Shown here: one piece after another, positions 10,082 through 20,378 of the stretch
How the letters are laid out: each line of letters starts with the position of its first letter
Numbering within the stretch: the first letter of the stretch is position 1
Source of the DNA: Marinomonas balearica
GTDB taxonomy: Bacteria; Pseudomonadota; Gammaproteobacteria; Pseudomonadales; Marinomonadaceae
Length of the DNA: 64,000 nucleotides
Direction of reading: 5' to 3'
Assembly: GCF_004362145.1 (NCBI RefSeq)
Contig: NZ_SNXC01000014.1
Coordinates: forward strand, 186,001 to 250,000
Made by a program: the position numbers and the translations under genes
The notes under the pieces: model-generated
Told to the model about the DNA's origin: nothing
What the model saw: only the letters and a program-made list of their open reading frames with translations
Database searches by the model: none

Positions 10082-12331
10082 ATGGTTACAGTCAGAAAAG
10101 ATCATCCAATATTGGAAGACGGATCAGTAGACATTGATAGTTGGATGTCTCAGTTTGCTGACAATATTGATGACGGTGCTCGAGTTCCTCTCAGGATGGC
10201 TTGTGAACTAGCGCGGCAAGCAGAGTCCTCCTGCGGCCGTCCGTCGTATTGGGGGCCGCAAGCAAGTACTTTTAGAGCGGGCCTCGAAATGGTCGAAATA
10301 CTGGCGGGTTTTAGGGCAGATCAAGACTCCCTTATCGCGGCTGCACTGTACCGGTCTGTTCGAGAAGATCAACTTGCTATTTCCAGAGTAGTGGATATGT
10401 TTGGTCGAAAGGTCGCGTCTCTGATTGAAGGCGTGATTCGAATGGGCGAGGTTTCTAAGAACTTGTCAGCTGATGCCACTGCCGAAGTGTTAGGAAGTTC
10501 TGAAAACCAGCTAGAGTCACTTAGAAAAATGCTGGTATCCATTATTGACGATGTTCGAGTTGTACTTATAAAGCTTGCCGAGCGAGCTTGTGCAATTAAA
10601 GAGGCGAAGCATCAAGATGGTGCGCGTAAAGAAGCAGTCGCCCTAGAAGTGCAAAGTGTATATGCCCCACTTGCCCATCGTTTGGGAATTGGACACATCA
10701 AATGGGAATTGGAAGACCTTTCATTTCGTTACTTATATCCCAGCGAGTACAAACGCATTGCAAAATGGCTGGATGAAAAGCGCCTAGATAGGCAGCAGTA
10801 TATTCACGATGTAATCGAGCTTCTAGACAGTCGACTAAAAACCATCAATATTGAAGCGGATTTGATGGGACGCGCGAAGCATATTTACAGTATTTGGCGC
10901 AAAATGAAGCGCAAAAATATTGGCTTTGACGAAGTTTACGATGTACGTGCTGTGCGCATTCTTGTGGATGAGACAATGCAGTGCTACGGCGTATTGGGTA
11001 TCGTGCATAACCTTTGGAAACCAATACCACAAGAATTTGATGATTATATTAGTAACCCTAAACCTAATGGGTATCAGTCGCTCCATACTGCGGTAATTGG
11101 TCCACAAGGTCGTGCGCTGGAAATCCAGATTCGTACCGGAAAAATGCACGAAGACGCCGAGTTAGGTGTTTGCGCACATTGGAAATACAAAGGAACAGAC
11201 TTGTCCTCAAACAGCACAAGCTATGAGGAAAAACTGCAGTGGCTTAGAACTATTTTGGACTTTCACGAAGTTCAAGGGGATCTAGAATCGCTTACAGAGC
11301 AGGTTAAAAGCGACATCGAGCAGGATCGCATCTACGTTTTTACACCGGATGGGCATGTTGTAGATCTACCTACGGGTGCAACAGCGGTGGATTTTGCTTA
11401 CCGAGTACATACTGAAATTGGTCATCGTTGTCGTGGCGCGAAAGTAAACGGGAAAATTATATCCTTAGTTACGCACCTAAAAACCGGTGATAAAATCGAA
11501 ATACTGACGTCAAAAGAAGGTGCGCCGAGTCGTGATTGGTTGCACCCTACATTGGGATATGTTCAAACTAACCGTGCGCGAGCAAAGATTCAAAGCTGGT
11601 TTCGTAAGGAAGACAGAGAGAAAAACCTAGAAGCCGGGCATCAGATTTTGGATAGACAGCTAAAGCGTCTTGGCTTTGACGAATCTAAATTTGATTTTAG
11701 TAAAATTGCGGCGCGCTTTAATTACTCTAATGCGGAAGAGGTGTATGTCGCTTTGGGAGCGGGTGATATTCTGCTGGCCAGGGTTTTACGAGTAATTGAT
11801 GATTTATATAACTTAAACGGTGAGCCCGAAGAGGTGAAGCCTGTTAGGTTGAAAAAGAGCAAGCACCGATCTTCTGATAATGACATTCAAATTCGTGGGG
11901 TGGGTAAGCTACTCACTCAAATGGCTAAATGTTGTTCGCCGATTCCTGGTGATTATATAGTCGGCTACATTACACAAGGAAGAGGGGTTTCGATACATCG
12001 ACAAGACTGTATCAATGTTGCACAACTTACTCTTGATGAACCTGAACGCATTGTAGAAGTGAGTTGGGGTGAAGAGCTTGATAACTTATATCCTGTTAAT
12101 ATTCAGGTCCAAGCGTATGATCGAACGGGGTTGCTGAGTGATATTACTGCAATGTTGGCCAACGAAAAAGTAAACCTGTTGTCTATGAATACCTTGTCGA
12201 CTAAGGAGAGCAATACGGCGTCGATTCGTTTCACAATAGAAGTAGGTGAACTTGGGACGCTTTCAAAATTACTTCATCGAATCAATCAACTACCTAATGT
12301 ATTAAATGTGTTTAGGGAAAAAGACTTTTGA
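10082..12331 (+). CDS. relA: GTP pyrophosphokinase RelA
   Basis: Ribosome-associated (p)ppGpp synthetase of the stringent response. The 749 residues are close to E. coli RelA. The N-terminal HD-type domain is degenerate: the hydrolase histidine-aspartate pair is replaced around AALYRSVREDQ, as expected for the synthesis-only RelA branch rather than SpoT. The synthetase domain holds YSIWRKMKRKN and SNPKPNGYQSLHTAV. A TGS domain (DRIYVFTPDGHVVDLPTGATAVDFAY) and a C-terminal ACT domain follow. The stop overlaps the TTG start of mazG by 4 bp. Confidence 0.97.
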   Translation: MVTVRKDHPILEDGSVDIDSWMSQFADNIDDGARVPLRMACELARQAESSCGRPSYWGPQASTFRAGLEMVEILAGFRADQDSLIAAALYRSVREDQLAISRVVDMFGRKVASLIEGVIRMGEVSKNLSADATAEVLGSSENQLESLRKMLVSIIDDVRVVLIKLAERACAIKEAKHQDGARKEAVALEVQSVYAPLAHRLGIGHIKWELEDLSFRYLYPSEYKRIAKWLDEKRLDRQQYIHDVIELLDSRLKTINIEADLMGRAKHIYSIWRKMKRKNIGFDEVYDVRAVRILVDETMQCYGVLGIVHNLWKPIPQEFDDYISNPKPNGYQSLHTAVIGPQGRALEIQIRTGKMHEDAELGVCAHWKYKGTDLSSNSTSYEEKLQWLRTILDFHEVQGDLESLTEQVKSDIEQDRIYVFTPDGHVVDLPTGATAVDFAYRVHTEIGHRCRGAKVNGKIISLVTHLKTGDKIEILTSKEGAPSRDWLHPTLGYVQTNRARAKIQSWFRKEDREKNLEAGHQILDRQLKRLGFDESKFDFSKIAARFNYSNAEEVYVALGAGDILLARVLRVIDDLYNLNGEPEEVKPVRLKKSKHRSSDNDIQIRGVGKLLTQMAKCCSPIPGDYIVGYITQGRGVSIHRQDCINVAQLTLDEPERIVEVSWGEELDNLYPVNIQVQAYDRTGLLSDITAMLANEKVNLLSMNTLSTKESNTASIRFTIEVGELGTLSKLLHRINQLPNVLNVFREKDF

Positions 12332-13149
12332 ATTACTCCGTTGATGATTTGAAGTTGATGATGACTCAGCTTAGAGATCCTTTAAAAGGGTGTCCGTGGG
12401 ATATTAAGCAAACCTTTGAAACCATTGCTCCATTTACATTGGAAGAAGCGTATGAGGTTGTGGATGCTATACACCAAGGCACACCTCAAGCGTTAAAAGA
12501 TGAGCTGGGAGACTTACTTTTTCAAGTTGTCTTCCATGCTCAGATGGCGAAAGAGCAAGGTGATTTTTGTTTTGAAGATGTCGTATCTGCGATTGTTGCG
12601 AAAATGCTACGACGTCACCCTCACGTCTTTCCACTAGGGACACTAGAGAGCTTTGGTCAACCGACCGAACTTACCGAATCAGATCTAGCAACATTGTGGG
12701 ATGACATTAAACAACAGGAAAAAGCGAAATTAGGCGCAAGCGCAGATGTTGATGATGGCATCCTGTCGAGCGTATCAGATTCTATGCCAGCGTTGATGCA
12801 GGCTGTTAAACTCCAGAAAAAAGCTTCAAAATTCGGTTTTGATTGGGATAGTATCGCGCCCGTATTTGGCAAAATCCGAGAAGAAATAGACGAGCTTGAA
12901 GAGGCCGTTCAAAGTTTGTCTCAATCGGAAATCGAAGATGAACTAGGTGATGTGCTATTTGCTGTTACGAATTTAGCTCGTCATTTAAAGGTTTCTCCTG
13001 ATATCGCATTAATGAAAACAAACTTGAAATTTCGTAGACGCTTTCGGTACATTGAACGCACCGTCAGTGCGCAGAATAAGCAATTAACAGATTGTACGCT
13101 GGATGAATTAGACAAATATTGGGATCAGGCTAAAGTGGCAGGGATGTAG
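12328..13149 (+). CDS. mazG: Nucleoside triphosphate pyrophosphohydrolase MazG
   Basis: Hydrolyses nucleoside triphosphates to monophosphates and pyrophosphate; in E. coli it lowers ppGpp effects and clears aberrant nucleotides. The protein has 273 residues with two MazG repeats. Each has a metal-binding E-E-x-x-E type cluster (LEEAYEVVDAI and KDELGDLLFQ; REEIDELEEAV and EDELGDVLFAV). The N-terminal CPWDIKQTF is typical. The start is a TTG overlapping the relA stop, which points to translational coupling. Confidence 0.94.
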   Translation: MNYSVDDLKLMMTQLRDPLKGCPWDIKQTFETIAPFTLEEAYEVVDAIHQGTPQALKDELGDLLFQVVFHAQMAKEQGDFCFEDVVSAIVAKMLRRHPHVFPLGTLESFGQPTELTESDLATLWDDIKQQEKAKLGASADVDDGILSSVSDSMPALMQAVKLQKKASKFGFDWDSIAPVFGKIREEIDELEEAVQSLSQSEIEDELGDVLFAVTNLARHLKVSPDIALMKTNLKFRRRFRYIERTVSAQNKQLTDCTLDELDKYWDQAKVAGM

Positions 13150-13242
13150 CCAATAATAAATCAAATAATTATAGCGTTTAGTGGACGGTGAGCTTAAGTC
13201 AACACCGAATGAAGACTAAAACGATAGCAAAAGGAGATATGT

Positions 13243-15873
13243 GTGAGTGATCGTCAAGCTTCTTTGAGAGAAAATGTGCGTCTACTAGGGGATTGCCTTG
13301 GAGAAACCATGAGCAATCATCTTGGGGATGATTTTCTACAAACCGTCGAAACGATTAGACAGCTCTCGAAAGACGGTCGTCAATTGGGGGACTCACAAGC
13401 TCTAATAAAAGCGCTGGAGGACTTGAAAGACAATGACATCGTTCCTGTCGCCCGTGCGTTCAATCAGTTCTTAAACTTATCCAACATTGCAGAACAATAC
13501 CATCGGGTTCATCGTCGCAAAACGAATGAAAGCCTTGGTGTATACAAAAATCCAGTTGGAGATTTACTCGCTCGTTTGGATGAAAATGCGTTCACTCCAG
13601 AGCAAATACTCGATACGCTAAAAACACAAAGTATTGAGTTGGTATTGACGGCTCATCCTACGGAAGTGGTTCGTCGTTCGTTAATCCGAAAGTACGACAA
13701 TATTTCGAGTGAGCTTGAATCGCTGGATAAAGATAACATTCTTCCCTTAGAAGAAAGTAAACACATCCGCCGATTGAAAGAAATTATTACCCAAGCGTGG
13801 CATACGGATGAAATTCGCGCAGAGCGCCCTTCGCCTGTTGACGAAGCTAAATGGGGATATGCGGTAATTGAGCAATCTTTATGGCAAGCCGTACCCCGAT
13901 TTTTTAGGCAATTGGACGAACAATTTGCTCATTATACCGACGAAGAGCATTTACCGCTTGATCTGTCGCCTATACGGTTTGCAAGCTGGATGGGGGGAGA
14001 TCGCGACGGCAACCCAAATGTCACACACTCTGCCACTGAAGAAGTAACCTTGCTTGCCCGTTGGATGGCCGCTGACCTCTATATTAAAGATCTTAATATT
14101 CTTCGATCTGAATTTTCCATGACTCAATGCAACCAAGCGTTGCGAGATCGTGTTGGAGACAGTGTGCAACCGTATCGCGAGGTGCTTCGACATCTTGAGC
14201 AAAAGATGAAGCGCACGAAAAAGTGGGCACAATCTCGTTTAGACGGCGAAGATGTTAGTGACGATGGCGTTATGTTAGACACTGATGAATTGCTGAATGA
14301 TTTAACACTGTGTTATCAATCCTTGTTGGATTGTGGCATGAAAGTGATTGCAAATGGCTCATTGCTGGATTTGATCCGATGTGCCTCAACTTTTGGCGTC
14401 ACGTTGTTGAAGCTAGATATTAGGCAAGATGCTTCTCGCCATATTGATGCTATTTCTGCTATTACGCGTTTTTACGGTTTAGGGGATTACGCAGAGTGGG
14501 ATGAAGCTTCTCGTCAGGCATTTTTACTTACGGAATTGAATTCAAAACGACCGCTGATTCCTATGGAGTGGGAGCCTAATGAAGAAGTTCAAGAGGTTCT
14601 AGACTCTTTCGCCATGATCGCCCGTGGTCGTAAAAACTCATTTGGTTCCTATGTTATTTCTATGGCAAGTGCTCCGTCAGATGTGCTTGCTGTTGCCTTG
14701 CTATTGAAGGAATCGAAGGTTTCATTTCCAATGAAGATCGTTCCGCTTTTTGAAACGTTGGCCGATTTGGATAATGCTGAGCCGATTGTTGAGCAATTGT
14801 TCTCAATACCTTGGTATAAAGCGTATATCGATGGGCGTCAGGAAGTGATGATTGGCTATTCTGATTCTGCCAAAGACGCAGGGCAAATTGCCGCTACTTG
14901 GGGGCAATATAGAGCTCAAGAAGCGTTAACGCGGCTCTGTAATAAACATGGTGTGCACTTAACTTTATTTCATGGCCGAGGAGGCACTGTTGGACGTGGT
15001 GGTGGTCCGGCACACGTCGCTATTTTGTCTCAGCCGCCGGGCTCAGTTAACGGCGCTATTCGCGTGACTGAGCAAGGGGAGATGATCCGGTTTAAATTTG
15101 GTATTCCCGACATCGCCGTACGATCGCTTGAATTGTATTGCTCTGCTGTCATGGAAGCAACGCTTATGCCCTCTGAAGCGCCTAAACAGGAATGGCGAGC
15201 TATTATGGATGAGATTGCGGAAGTTGGAATGAACCAATATCGTTCGATAGTTAGGGGGCATGAGGAGTTTGTTCCTTATTTTAGGGCGATTACTCCTGAG
15301 CAAGAGCTTGCGAAGTTGCCTTTAGGATCTCGCCCAGCTCGACGTCGATCTGATGGCGGAGTAGAAAGCCTTAGGGCGATTCCTTGGATCTTCGCGTGGA
15401 TGCAAATTCGTCTCATGCTTCCTGCATGGTTGGGAGCAGAAAGTGCTTTGCAGCAAGCCATTGATTCGGGCCATTTAGAAAAGCTTCAAGATATGCATAA
15501 AAATTGGCCCTTCTTTGGTGCCTACTTAGACATGTTAGATATGGTGCTGGCGAAATCTGAACCTGAAATAGCAGAATATTATGAGAAACGTTTGGTGTCG
15601 CCAGAGTTGCGTGGACTTGGTCAGTTACTACGCAATAAGTTGTCTCAAGTTTCTGATTTGGTTAAACAGCTTAAACAGCAAGAACGTTTGATAGATGATA
15701 ATAAAACCATCCGTCAGTCGATTGATGTACGAAATCCTTATATTGACCCATTGCACTATTTACAAGCCGAGCTTTTGTATCGAAGCCGTAAGGATGAGCA
15801 GAATAACGCGGTTGATAAAGCACTCATGATTACGATGGCCGGGATTGCAAGCGGTATGCAAAATACAGGCTAG
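13243..15873 (+). CDS. ppc: Phosphoenolpyruvate carboxylase
   Basis: Makes oxaloacetate from phosphoenolpyruvate and bicarbonate, refilling the citric acid cycle. The protein has 876 residues, against about 883 in E. coli. The catalytic His138 lies in LVLTAHPTEVVRRS. GYSDSAKDAG and the glycine-rich FHGRGGTVGRGGGP loop are present, and the C terminus ends MQNTG as usual. The start is a GTG (13243) preceded by AAGGAG. About 90 bp of non-coding DNA precede it, so it probably has its own promoter. Confidence 0.97.
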   Translation: MSDRQASLRENVRLLGDCLGETMSNHLGDDFLQTVETIRQLSKDGRQLGDSQALIKALEDLKDNDIVPVARAFNQFLNLSNIAEQYHRVHRRKTNESLGVYKNPVGDLLARLDENAFTPEQILDTLKTQSIELVLTAHPTEVVRRSLIRKYDNISSELESLDKDNILPLEESKHIRRLKEIITQAWHTDEIRAERPSPVDEAKWGYAVIEQSLWQAVPRFFRQLDEQFAHYTDEEHLPLDLSPIRFASWMGGDRDGNPNVTHSATEEVTLLARWMAADLYIKDLNILRSEFSMTQCNQALRDRVGDSVQPYREVLRHLEQKMKRTKKWAQSRLDGEDVSDDGVMLDTDELLNDLTLCYQSLLDCGMKVIANGSLLDLIRCASTFGVTLLKLDIRQDASRHIDAISAITRFYGLGDYAEWDEASRQAFLLTELNSKRPLIPMEWEPNEEVQEVLDSFAMIARGRKNSFGSYVISMASAPSDVLAVALLLKESKVSFPMKIVPLFETLADLDNAEPIVEQLFSIPWYKAYIDGRQEVMIGYSDSAKDAGQIAATWGQYRAQEALTRLCNKHGVHLTLFHGRGGTVGRGGGPAHVAILSQPPGSVNGAIRVTEQGEMIRFKFGIPDIAVRSLELYCSAVMEATLMPSEAPKQEWRAIMDEIAEVGMNQYRSIVRGHEEFVPYFRAITPEQELAKLPLGSRPARRRSDGGVESLRAIPWIFAWMQIRLMLPAWLGAESALQQAIDSGHLEKLQDMHKNWPFFGAYLDMLDMVLAKSEPEIAEYYEKRLVSPELRGLGQLLRNKLSQVSDLVKQLKQQERLIDDNKTIRQSIDVRNPYIDPLHYLQAELLYRSRKDEQNNAVDKALMITMAGIASGMQNTG

Positions 15874-15990
15874 TATAAGTAATGTTCAATAATGCTCGGT
15901 ATTTGATCAAGAACGCTAAAATGTTGCGACTAAATTTGCATATTCTTAGTGAGCTTGGGTATGCTTGGCAACCATTTAGATTATTCATGT

Positions 15991-16761
<771 letters not shown>

Positions 16762-16770
16762 GACTCCGCT

Positions 16771-17478
16771 ATGCCAACTATCTTAGCATTGGACACATCA
16801 ACGCCCGCTTGTTCGGTAGCGTTGATTGTAAATGGGGCAGTACTCGAAGATTTTCGGATTGCTCCTCGTCAGCACAATGATTTAATTCTTCCTATGATTG
16901 AGCAGATTCTCGCTCAAGCGGGCATCTCTCTTTCTCAGCTCGATGCGATAGCATTTGGCCGTGGTCCAGGTTCGTTTACTGGATTAAGAATCAGTGCTGG
17001 CGTTGTTCAAGGGTTAGCATACGGTCAGGATCTTCCTGTTGTTCCCGTATCAACTTTGAAAGCGCTCGCATATGAAGGTTATCGAGAGTGTAACCATGAC
17101 ACTTGGTTACCTGCACTCGATGCTCGCATGGGGGAGATTTATATCGGAGGTTATCAATTCTCAGAATCGGAAGGTGATTTGGTTGTATCTGAATTCTTGA
17201 CGGAGCGTGTATGCAAACCAGATGCTATGGGGCATTTTGATAAAGAATTTGCCGCCATTGGATCAGGTTGGATTCATAAAGAAGTGATTGAAACCTCATT
17301 AGGTCGTGCACCTGTTTTATTCTGTGATGAACGAGCTCCGCGAGCGGCATGCATTGCGGAACTTGCTCAAATCGACTTTAAACAGGGGAAAATGGTAAAC
17401 GCGTATCATGCGATACCGACCTATCTTCGCGATGAAGTAACATGGGAAAAACAGCCCCCTAAAATAGGTAAACGATAA
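16771..17478 (+). CDS. tsaB: tRNA threonylcarbamoyladenosine biosynthesis protein TsaB
   Basis: Partner of TsaD and TsaE in making the t6A37 modification of tRNAs that read ANN codons. The protein has 235 residues with an ASKHA-type fold. The N-terminal LALDTSTPACSVAL and FGRGPGSFTGLRI motifs are typical of TsaB (YeaZ). It lies 9 bp after adk and 3 bp before uppP, so adk-tsaB-uppP looks like one transcription unit. Confidence 0.95.
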   Translation: MPTILALDTSTPACSVALIVNGAVLEDFRIAPRQHNDLILPMIEQILAQAGISLSQLDAIAFGRGPGSFTGLRISAGVVQGLAYGQDLPVVPVSTLKALAYEGYRECNHDTWLPALDARMGEIYIGGYQFSESEGDLVVSEFLTERVCKPDAMGHFDKEFAAIGSGWIHKEVIETSLGRAPVLFCDERAPRAACIAELAQIDFKQGKMVNAYHAIPTYLRDEVTWEKQPPKIGKR

Positions 17479-17481
17479 ACG

Positions 17482-18288
17482 ATGTTGTGGTACCACATTG
17501 CAGTATTGGCATTAATTCAAGGATTAACCGAATTTCTACCAATCTCCAGCTCTGCCCATTTAATTTTACCGTCGCAGCTTCTAAATTGGCCTGATCAGGG
17601 GTTGGCGTTTGATGTTGCTGTACATGTCGGGACTTTGATTGCTGTTGTGTCCTATTTCTGGAAGGATCTGTGGAAAATTGCAACAGGCTGGGTAACTGGG
17701 TTAGTGCAAAGAAAGGTTGATCAAACCAGTAAATTGGGTTGGTGTATCATTCTTGGAACGATACCTGCTGGGCTTTGTGGCGTTTTGTTTGAAAGCTTTA
17801 TCGAGGAGCATTTCAGGACTATTGAGGTCATAGCTTATACCACTATAGGTTTTGGTATTTTACTTTGGCTATCAGATAAATATTTTCCTGCTCAAAAAAA
17901 TGAGAGTCAGCTGGGTTACTTATCGGGCTTTTTGATTGGTTGTGCGCAAGCTTTAGCCTTAATTCCGGGAACGTCCCGTTCAGGTGTTACTATGACAGCG
18001 GCTCGCGCAATGGGGTTTGATCGACAGACAGCGGCTCGATTTTCATTTTTGTTGTCTGTTCCTTTAATTTTAGCAGCAGGTGGCCTAAAGCTTGTGGAGC
18101 TAATGGGGAGTGACGTTGCTGTTGATTGGAATGCGCTAATTTGGGGAGTGCTAATTTCAGCAATCAGTGCATACCTATGCATCTATTTCTTCCTAAAATG
18201 GCTTAATAGTATGGGTTTTCTGCCGTTTTTGTTTTACAGGTTGGCATTAGGCGCTATATTACTGGTAATCATCAATAGCGGCTCGTAA
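17482..18288 (+). CDS. uppP: Undecaprenyl-diphosphatase UppP (BacA)
   Basis: Inner-membrane phosphatase that turns undecaprenyl diphosphate into the monophosphate lipid carrier used for peptidoglycan and other polysaccharides. The protein has 268 residues and is very hydrophobic with several membrane spans. The two family motifs are intact: Glu17 with SSSAH (22-26), and PGTSRSG (162-168). Overproduction in E. coli gives bacitracin resistance, hence bacA. It works in the same lipid cycle as uppS and the DUF368 gene in this window. Confidence 0.96.
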   Translation: MLWYHIAVLALIQGLTEFLPISSSAHLILPSQLLNWPDQGLAFDVAVHVGTLIAVVSYFWKDLWKIATGWVTGLVQRKVDQTSKLGWCIILGTIPAGLCGVLFESFIEEHFRTIEVIAYTTIGFGILLWLSDKYFPAQKNESQLGYLSGFLIGCAQALALIPGTSRSGVTMTAARAMGFDRQTAARFSFLLSVPLILAAGGLKLVELMGSDVAVDWNALIWGVLISAISAYLCIYFFLKWLNSMGFLPFLFYRLALGAILLVIINSGS

Positions 18289-18296
18289 GGACGGTT

Positions 18297-18596
18297 ATGC
18301 AAGTAAGCGGTCAGTTTCCGGTATCGTTTAGAGGAAATTCAACCTCATCAAGTTCGAACCTTCCTGTAGCGAAGAATGGAAACACACACTCTTCTTCTAG
18401 TTTTCCAGTTAATATGAGTAGCTTGGAAGATTTCGAGAGTGCTTTTAAAGCGCAATTTGAAACACGTGGAAATTTTTCTAAAGTAGAATCTCCAGATAAA
18501 TTTGCTCGTGAAGCGCTACAAGCCTACGAATCTACTGCAGCATTAACGGCAGACAACCCTAGAAATTTATTAATTGGAGTGGATGTTTTTGCCTAA
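18297..18596 (+). CDS. Small protein of unknown function
   Basis: 99 residues with no signal peptide or membrane segment. The first 40 residues are rich in serine and asparagine (STSSSSN, THSSSSF) and probably disordered. The rest is a short helical part (SSLEDFESAFKAQF, FAREALQAYES). An AAGGA site sits upstream of the ATG. It starts 8 bp after uppP and its last bases overlap the start of rsmJ, so translation of the two is likely coupled. The overlap with a conserved gene and the good ribosome binding site argue that it is real. I do not recognise the family. Confidence 0.7.
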   Translation: MQVSGQFPVSFRGNSTSSSSNLPVAKNGNTHSSSSFPVNMSSLEDFESAFKAQFETRGNFSKVESPDKFAREALQAYESTAALTADNPRNLLIGVDVFA

Positions 18597-19368
18597 TACC
18601 TTATGTGTTGGTTACGAAAGTAATCTCGCCCAAACGACAGCACGTGATATCTCAAATGCTACTCACTTACCGCTAATTCGTCTTAAAAGTGCATTCAAAT
18701 TTTTTTCAGATTACGCCTACGTGCTTATGGTGCATGAAACGCACATCGAGCTGGCTCAAACTGGAAAAGGGGCTGCTAATCCTGTCATGATTGATTTTGT
18801 ATCAGGAGCAAATGATCACAGGCGAAAATTTGGGGGCGGTAAAGGGCAGGATATAGCAAAAGCAGTTGGTATTAACAAACGCAAAGGGTTGAGTGTGTTA
18901 GATGCTACAGCCGGCCTTGCTCGAGATGCATTTGTACTTGCTTCGTTGGGATGTCGGATAGACATGTGTGAGCGTGTTCCCTTCGTTCGAGAGTTGCTCA
19001 AAGATGGCTTAACTAGAGCGGCTCTAAATCTGGATGTTAGTGACATTATCTCTCGTATGGCACTCCTTGAGGGGCAATTGTTTGATCAGACAAAATCCTA
19101 CGATGTTGTTTATCTAGATCCGATGTTTCCTCATATGGAAAAGAGTGCAGCGGCAAAAAAAGAAATGGCGTTTTTTAGAAATTTAGTAGGAAAAGACGAA
19201 GACGCTGATTTGCTGTTAGATGCCGCTTATGAGCGCTGCGTTTATCGTACAGTGGTCAAACGTCCTAAAGGGGCGCCTCATCTTAACAATCTTGAACCGA
19301 CTTATAAGCTAGAAGGTAAAGCCGGACGTTTTGATATTTATGTTAAGGCTTCTTTAGATTCTGATTAA
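18583..19368 (+). CDS. rsmJ: 16S rRNA (guanine-1516-N2)-methyltransferase RsmJ
   Basis: SAM-dependent methyltransferase of the YhiQ/RsmJ family acting on G1516 of 16S rRNA. It has about 261 residues. The conserved DHRRKFGGGKGQDIAKAVG block is followed by the SAM motif VLDATAGLARDAFVLASLG and the catalytic-type VVYLDPMFPHMEKSA. The start is uncertain: TTG 18574, ATG 18583 and TTG 18589 are all in frame. The GGAG at 18576-18580 suits 18589 best, but ATG 18583 is kept here. The gene overlaps the small unknown gene upstream. Confidence 0.93.
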   Translation: MFLPNTLCVGYESNLAQTTARDISNATHLPLIRLKSAFKFFSDYAYVLMVHETHIELAQTGKGAANPVMIDFVSGANDHRRKFGGGKGQDIAKAVGINKRKGLSVLDATAGLARDAFVLASLGCRIDMCERVPFVRELLKDGLTRAALNLDVSDIISRMALLEGQLFDQTKSYDVVYLDPMFPHMEKSAAAKKEMAFFRNLVGKDEDADLLLDAAYERCVYRTVVKRPKGAPHLNNLEPTYKLEGKAGRFDIYVKASLDSD

Positions 19369-19403
19369 CTTAAAAATATCGGTGGGAGTGAGTGCTACTG
19401 TTA

Positions 19404-19622
19404 TTAGTAATGAGGTGGTCTCTCGTTTGAGATATTAATGTTAGATTGTTGCTCCTTCTGAGATTCGATTCGTTTTGCTAACCATTGCATTTGCTCTTTA
19501 AGTAAAGAGATTTCTTTTTGGTGGTTTGCGATCTCGTTATTCAGGCTTTCGATCGTGTCTTCCTGGTATTGCAGCTTAAATTCCAGTTCATATACATGTT
19601 GTTCGAGTTCTGAGGTATTCAT
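19404..19622 (-). CDS. slyX: SlyX family protein
   Basis: SlyX is a small conserved protein of unknown function. The 72 residues are almost all a coiled coil (about 4-55: ELEQHVYELEFKLQYQEDTI and onward) and end in the family's PPHY tail. The ATG at 19622 has a GAAGAAG stretch just upstream; an in-frame ATG at 19634 is the alternative. It is on the opposite strand, tail-to-tail with rsmJ. Confidence 0.92.
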   Translation of the reverse strand: MNTSELEQHVYELEFKLQYQEDTIESLNNEIANHQKEISLLKEQMQWLAKRIESQKEQQSNINISNERPPHY

Positions 19623-19889
19623 AGTCTTCTTCATTATGTTAATCTTACTAGGCTAAGTCGTTAATTTTCGCAGATATATTATCAACTATCACTAATTTCT
19701 GGTTATTGAGTGGATATATTTGGCGCGAAAATTGCTGAATTTCGATTTATATGCCGATGATATGGGGAATTCGCTTATTTATGTTTCCTCATCTAGCGTG
19801 CAAAGTGTAAATTTAATTACTAATCATGAAATTCAGTAGCAATAATTTATGTCGTTTACGTAACATTGACTAAACAAGAGATGATAGTT

Positions 19890-20354
19890 ATGAGTTCACA
19901 ACAGGATACCGAAAATAAAACGAATGGGTCTCTCGCTTTTTTCTCATTGAGATCCCTTATTTCCAGCATCGTTATCGCACTAGTGACGCCCGTTCTGATC
20001 GCGAGCGTGTTGGGAGAGAAAATTGAAACAAACTACCTGGTGTATTTTGGATTTATTCTAGTGGCCGTCTATTTGGGGGCTATTATTAATCAGGGTAATT
20101 CTTCAACATCATCCTCCGACGAGTTCGAGGAAGATGAAAATGACGATCGTGAGTTGGGAACGGTTAAATGGTTCAACTCATCTAAAGGGTTTGGCTTCCT
20201 TACACTTGATAATGGCGACGATGTATTTGTTCATTATCGTGCTATTCGTGGCCGTGGTCGCCGTTTCTTGGTGGAAGGGCAAAAGGTTCGCTTTTATGTC
20301 ACAGAAGGCGAAAAAGGAAAACAAGCTGAGAATGTTTCCATCATTCGAAACTAA
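19890..20354 (+). CDS. Membrane-anchored cold-shock-domain protein
   Basis: 154 residues with two parts. The N-terminal half has two predicted membrane helices (about 22-42 and 48-66), followed by a serine-rich and strongly acidic linker (72-88). The C-terminal 66 residues are a cold-shock domain: [20 protein letters not shown] with RNP1 KGFGFL (99-104) and RNP2 VFVHY (112-116). It should hold a single-strand RNA/DNA-binding domain on the cytoplasmic face of the inner membrane. The ATG at 19890 is chosen over an in-frame upstream start at 19866. About 250 bp of non-coding DNA precede it. tpx follows 24 bp later. Confidence 0.85.
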   Translation: MSSQQDTENKTNGSLAFFSLRSLISSIVIALVTPVLIASVLGEKIETNYLVYFGFILVAVYLGAIINQGNSSTSSSDEFEEDENDDRELGTVKWFNSSKGFGFLTLDNGDDVFVHYRAIRGRGRRFLVEGQKVRFYVTEGEKGKQAENVSIIRN

Positions 20355-20378
20355 GTAAAATTTAATTGAGAGGATATT

